Source: Bacillota bacterium (GTDB taxonomy: Bacteria; Bacillota; Clostridia; Acetivibrionales; DTU013). Taken from it: a stretch of 64,000 bases of DNA. The stretch is from contig JAFABI010000017.1 of the NCBI GenBank assembly GCA_023426125.1, positions 1-64,000 of the forward strand, written 5' to 3'. The translations under genes and the position numbers were made by a program. Within the stretch, counting starts at the first letter, position 1. Every line of letters starts with the position of its first letter. Shown in pieces: positions 60,482 through 64,000 of the stretch. The notes under the pieces are model-generated. The model worked only from the letters and a program-made list of their open reading frames with translations, ran no database searches and was not told the origin of the DNA.

Positions 60482-62344
60482 ATGGCAAACAGGATAAAGG
60501 CAATTTTTAGCAGTCTAAAAAAAATATTTGAAAAACTGGGCATAGAAAAAAAACTGATTCTGTCCTATATTTTGCTGCTTGCTGTGCCTTCCGTGGTATT
60601 GGGCGTTATTCTTATTCAAAATGTTAAATCCAGCGAAGAGGCCTACTCCTTAAGAAGCGCCCAGGAAGACGTACGCAGGGCGGAGACCAATATCAGAAAA
60701 AATGTCGAGGTTTGCTCCCGGGCCGCACAAATGATTGTGAACAACAAATACTTCCTTTCCTTTGCAGGCATTGAACAGGAATACGCCGCCGAAGAGCTGA
60801 TCAGCTTCAAATCAAGCGCTCTTTCCAATATCCAGGGAATTTCAAGCGTGAACCCGGATATCTACTCCATAAGGATTTTCCTCAGTAACCCGCTGATTAT
60901 GGAAATGTGGGGGATCATCTATGATGAAAAACGTATCGAAGGCGAAAAATGGAGAGAAGAAGTCTTAAAAGCGAACGGGACCTATGATTGGCGGTTCAAC
61001 CATCCTTATAAATCCATGGATTCAACCTTGACGGCCGGGGATACCGAAGACGTCGTATCTTTGTCCCTTGAACTCAGCTATCCGGAAAAAAGGCACCAGG
61101 GAACACTTGAGATCAACATGCTGTCAAAGGTGTTTTTTAGTGAAATGTATAATAATAGTCATGAAGACTCCATTTATTGTATAACAACTCAGGACGGGGA
61201 GTTTTTATATGACCCGGAAAATACGTTTTTGACCAAATTCAATATGAATGTCAAAGACCTGCAAAGCCAGCTGCAAAGCAATACGGAAGGACAAGAAGGC
61301 GATTACAGGTTTAAGCATGAGGGGAAGGATATGACCGTCGTATATGCTGCCATAGATAGCATCCATTCCTACATTTACAGGATTTCCTCCGCCAATATCC
61401 TGGTCAATAAGCTGGACAGGGCGAGAAATTATATATTGCTTGGAATTACCCTTGGAATCGTCATACTTTCCATCATGGTTTATTTTATCATCTCCATTCT
61501 TATGAAGAAATTAAAGAAAATCATCGGCTTTATGCGGAAGGTGCAGGACGGGGACCTGGACGTAGATATTCCGGTCTATGGAAACGATGAAATGGGAGAG
61601 CTTTCCTACCACTTCCGTAAAATGATGGTAAAGGTGAAGAAGCTGATCGGGGTAATCGTGCAAAAACAGGTGGCGGTAAAGGAAGCGGAGCTGAAGGCGC
61701 TGCAGTCGCAAATCAACAAGCACTTCGTTTATAATGTCCTTGAAGCCGTAAACATGCTGGCGGAATCCCATCACGAGTATGAAATAGCGGAAATCGTCAC
61801 TTCTCTCGGCAAGCTGATGCGGTATAATATGAATTGGGATAAGCAATATGTGATGCTGGAGGAAGAAATTGAAAATACAAGGAACTATGTAAACCTGATG
61901 AATGCGCGCTACGGAAATCTATTCATACTGGAACTGGACATTAACCCGGCGTTTTTAAAGCATGAGGTATTGCGAATGCTTATCCAGCCGATTGTCGAAA
62001 ATGCTGTTGTCCACGGATTCGAGAAAAAGGGCCAGGGGGGCTTGATCAAGATATCCGCCTGCTGCAAGGATAACGCCATGTTTGTCATCATTGCCGACAA
62101 TGGTACGGGGATGGATAAGGAAGCGCTTGAGAAATTGCAAAGGGATATTGAACCGGGCTATGCCGGAGAGCATTATCAGGGAGGCAGGACGGGGATCGGT
62201 TTGAAAAATGTCAATACAAGAATAAAGCTATTCTATGGAAAAGAATACGGACTGAAAATAGAAAGCGAGGAAAATTCCTTTTCCAGTGTTACCATGAAAT
62301 TGCCGTACAACGTAAACCTGGCATGGGACGAGGTTATTGCATGA
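60482..62344 (+). CDS. YesM-like membrane sensor histidine kinase
   Basis: 620 residues. Helix 1 (about 20-42), a large outer sensor domain, helix 2 (about 320-342), HAMP (IGFMRKVQDGDLDVDIPVYG), then the LytS/YesM-type kinase: the phosphoacceptor His in SQINKHFVYNVLEAVN (the usual Pro before His is Lys here), ATPase motifs QPIVENAVVHGF and IADNGTGMDKE, and GIGLKNVNTRI. YesM-type kinases pair with AraC-type response regulators, mostly to sense carbohydrates or antibiotics outside the cell. The next gene overlaps it by 4 nt. Confidence 0.87.
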   Translation: MANRIKAIFSSLKKIFEKLGIEKKLILSYILLLAVPSVVLGVILIQNVKSSEEAYSLRSAQEDVRRAETNIRKNVEVCSRAAQMIVNNKYFLSFAGIEQEYAAEELISFKSSALSNIQGISSVNPDIYSIRIFLSNPLIMEMWGIIYDEKRIEGEKWREEVLKANGTYDWRFNHPYKSMDSTLTAGDTEDVVSLSLELSYPEKRHQGTLEINMLSKVFFSEMYNNSHEDSIYCITTQDGEFLYDPENTFLTKFNMNVKDLQSQLQSNTEGQEGDYRFKHEGKDMTVVYAAIDSIHSYIYRISSANILVNKLDRARNYILLGITLGIVILSIMVYFIISILMKKLKKIIGFMRKVQDGDLDVDIPVYGNDEMGELSYHFRKMMVKVKKLIGVIVQKQVAVKEAELKALQSQINKHFVYNVLEAVNMLAESHHEYEIAEIVTSLGKLMRYNMNWDKQYVMLEEEIENTRNYVNLMNARYGNLFILELDINPAFLKHEVLRMLIQPIVENAVVHGFEKKGQGGLIKISACCKDNAMFVIIADNGTGMDKEALEKLQRDIEPGYAGEHYQGGRTGIGLKNVNTRIKLFYGKEYGLKIESEENSFSSVTMKLPYNVNLAWDEVIA

Positions 62345-63903
62345 AAATATTGATCATAGACGATGAAAAGCTGATAAGAAGCGGGCTCAGAACAATCATT
62401 GAAGAGAGGGATCCGGCTTCGGCGGAAGTATTTGAAGCCTGCTGCGGCAGTGACGCCATTCATATTCTGTCGAACCAGAAAATCGACCTTGCCATTACCG
62501 ACATCCGTATGCCCAGCATGGATGGTATAACCTTCATGAAAGAAGCCCACAAGCTGAATTTTAAGCCGGAGTTCGTCATTTTGACCGGATACGACGATTT
62601 CCAGTACGCCAGGGAGTCCATAAAATACGGCGCCAGAGCCTATCTTTTAAAACCCGTCAGAAAGGCTGAACTCTATGAAGTGTTGAATAAACTCCAGGAG
62701 GAAATTCAGCAGAAGAAAACGGAAGATTTAAAAATTGAGAAAATGAATGACTTTATCAACGACGTATGGGAGCACGAGCTGAACTACGTAATAATGAATG
62801 ATAACCTGTCTGCCGCAGAGCTGGAAAACATCACCGATATTATTAAAATAAACGTTGTGAAAGGCAGCTATTATGTCGGAATCATGGAGAGAAAGCGGAA
62901 AAAGCCCGGGAGTGAGACCTGGAACAATGATTTGCAGCTAAAAAAACAGGTGACCGATTTTTATGCTGCCAATAAAATTACCGCCGTTGCCTTTTACAGT
63001 ATTGAGGGCAGTCTTGTGTCAATTGCTGAAACGAAAGAAGCTTTTTACGCATTGGCCAAATACCTGAGAGAGGATGCCGCCGCCGGAGGCAGGTTTGTCA
63101 CGGGGATAAGCGGGGAGGCTTCCGGCGTCGCTGATCTGAGAAAAGCTTACCTGCAGGCCTGTGAAGCCTTAAAATACGGGATCCTCAGGATATCCGAGGA
63201 GTTGATATGCTTTGACGATATGGAAAAGCTCGAAAAGAATTTCAACGTACCCGCTGAGTCCCTTAAAAGGATCATGCAGCTGATCGGCACCAAAAGGATT
63301 AACGAGATAAACGAGCTCATCAATAAGGCCTTCGATCAAAAGGAGATCCTGACATACAACATCCGGTATCTTGAAAAGCTTGCAGAAGCGGCATACAGGC
63401 ATGTCATCGAGCCTTTTACCGAACAGAACCCGCTTTATGGCTTCAATACGCAGGAGATGCAGTATGAGTATTTAAAAAGCATCTATAATTTTGACCACAT
63501 CAATGACTATATTTATGCCTTTAAAAAATATGTCTTTGACATCAATACCTGCTTCCTCGATTTGTCGGAGGTATACAAGGAGAGGAATGAAATAGACGCG
63601 GCCCTGGACTTCATCAGCAACAATTACCAGAAGGATTTGAACCTGGCCGTGGTGGCCAACCACGTTTCCTTGAACTACTCGTATTTTTCCAATCTTTTCA
63701 GTGAGAAAACAGGGGACAGTTTTCACAATTATTTAAAAAAGATAAGGATAGAAAAAGCCAAGGAGCTTTTAAAAAATTCCGATTATAAAATCAATGAGAT
63801 TGCCGAGAAGGTAGGCTATAAGAATCCCAAGCACTTTGCCACCAATTTCCGCGCACTGACCGGAATATCGCCCATAGAATACAGATACAAAACGATGGTC
63901 TGA
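62341..63903 (+). CDS. YesN-like response regulator with AraC-type DNA-binding domain
   Basis: 520 residues. Receiver domain with IIDDEKLIRSG, phosphoacceptor Asp in LAITDIRMPSMDG (about residue 55), and LLKPVRKAE; a middle region of about 280 residues; and a C-terminal AraC double helix-turn-helix (VNHVSLNYSYFSNLFSEKT-like and INEIAEKVGYKNPKHFATNF). ATG 62341 overlaps the kinase stop as ATGA; a longer frame from 62323 lies in the kinase gene. The target genes are not in the window to the right; the ABC exporter just upstream is a candidate. Confidence 0.87.
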   Translation: MKILIIDDEKLIRSGLRTIIEERDPASAEVFEACCGSDAIHILSNQKIDLAITDIRMPSMDGITFMKEAHKLNFKPEFVILTGYDDFQYARESIKYGARAYLLKPVRKAELYEVLNKLQEEIQQKKTEDLKIEKMNDFINDVWEHELNYVIMNDNLSAAELENITDIIKINVVKGSYYVGIMERKRKKPGSETWNNDLQLKKQVTDFYAANKITAVAFYSIEGSLVSIAETKEAFYALAKYLREDAAAGGRFVTGISGEASGVADLRKAYLQACEALKYGILRISEELICFDDMEKLEKNFNVPAESLKRIMQLIGTKRINEINELINKAFDQKEILTYNIRYLEKLAEAAYRHVIEPFTEQNPLYGFNTQEMQYEYLKSIYNFDHINDYIYAFKKYVFDINTCFLDLSEVYKERNEIDAALDFISNNYQKDLNLAVVANHVSLNYSYFSNLFSEKTGDSFHNYLKKIRIEKAKELLKNSDYKINEIAEKVGYKNPKHFATNFRALTGISPIEYRYKTMV

Positions 63904-63910
63904 TGAAAGA

Positions 63911-63945
63911 AAAAACCTGCCTTGTGACGGCAGGTTTTTCTTTTC
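63911..63945 (+). terminator. Rho-independent terminator after the YesN-like gene
   Basis: AACCTGCC (63914-63921) pairs with GGCAGGTT (63929-63936), flanked by an A run and TTTTTCTTTTC. It may act in both directions. Confidence 0.85.
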
Positions 63946-64000
63946 TTCCGGAAGTACTTTCTGTTTATCGGGCAAATTGTCTTCTTTAGTATTGCCGGAT

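Overview
The window looks like a chromosomal segment of a Gram-positive, low-to-mid GC anaerobe of the Clostridia. The evidence is the walRK-walHI-murA-yycJ-rlmH order, a surface protein with SLH domains, AAGGAGG-type ribosome sites, frequent GTG/TTG starts, and AGG/AGA as the usual arginine codons outside the first 13 kb. No rRNA, tRNA, CRISPR array or intact transposase was seen. Species cannot be named from the sequence alone.

Region 1 (1-13230) is a compact cell-surface glycan operon that looks acquired: arginine is mostly CGN, unlike the rest of the window. It encodes what looks like the complete route from sedoheptulose 7-phosphate to a GDP-linked 6-deoxy-heptose: GmhA isomerase, HddA kinase, a fused GmhB phosphatase plus HddC guanylyltransferase, a GDP-sugar 4,6-dehydratase, a cupin epimerase candidate and a reductase. 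Beside it lie an undecaprenyl-phosphate sugar synthase (GT2), a two-subunit ArnE/ArnF-type flippase and two large GT-C-like membrane proteins whose outer domains share an NWTNG motif. Region 2 (13456-21551) continues the surface theme with two GT2 glycosyltransferases, a polyprenyl-phosphate glycosyl-1-phosphate transferase, a nine-FN3/three-SLH surface protein and a divergent polytopic membrane protein.

Region 3 (21595-30508) is the conserved cell-wall control locus: walR, walK, a small secreted protein, walH (yycH), walI (yycI), murA, yycJ and rlmH. Direct repeats of TGTAAT with 5-bp spacing, matching the published WalR box, lie upstream of walR and in front of the small secreted gene. A 119-bp tandem repeat carries the murA promoter.

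Region 4 (30494-34711) is the most unusual part. It is an AT-rich array of four small modules stacked behind the 3' end of rlmH. The last bases of rlmH recur, exactly or degenerately, at module borders; this is the same position and nearly the same sequence used by SCC (orfX) elements of staphylococci. Modules have a conserved head (att-like sequence, hairpin, -10 box, TACATATATGTA palindrome), a cargo of one or two genes, and usually a 3' hairpin. Cargo includes an AraC-type protein, a TetR regulator with an alpha/beta hydrolase, and small proteins of unknown function. No recombinase is present.

Region 5 (34925-43977) has a hemerythrin, a HAD phosphatase, a MarR regulator with a heterodimeric ABC exporter, and two lipoproteins. 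Region 6 (44279-56324) is a carbohydrate-use region: a ceramidase-like protein, a clan GH-A glycosidase, a membrane glycosyltransferase-like protein, then a LacI regulator with its operators, a ThuA-like protein, two Gfo/Idh/MocA oxidoreductases, two TIM-barrel isomerase/epimerases and a convergent AraC regulator. This set fits oxidation and cleavage of glycosides through 3-keto sugars. Region 7 (56531-63903) holds a second heterodimeric ABC exporter and a YesM/YesN-type two-component system. Three families of dispersed or tandem repeats sit in the intergenic spaces.
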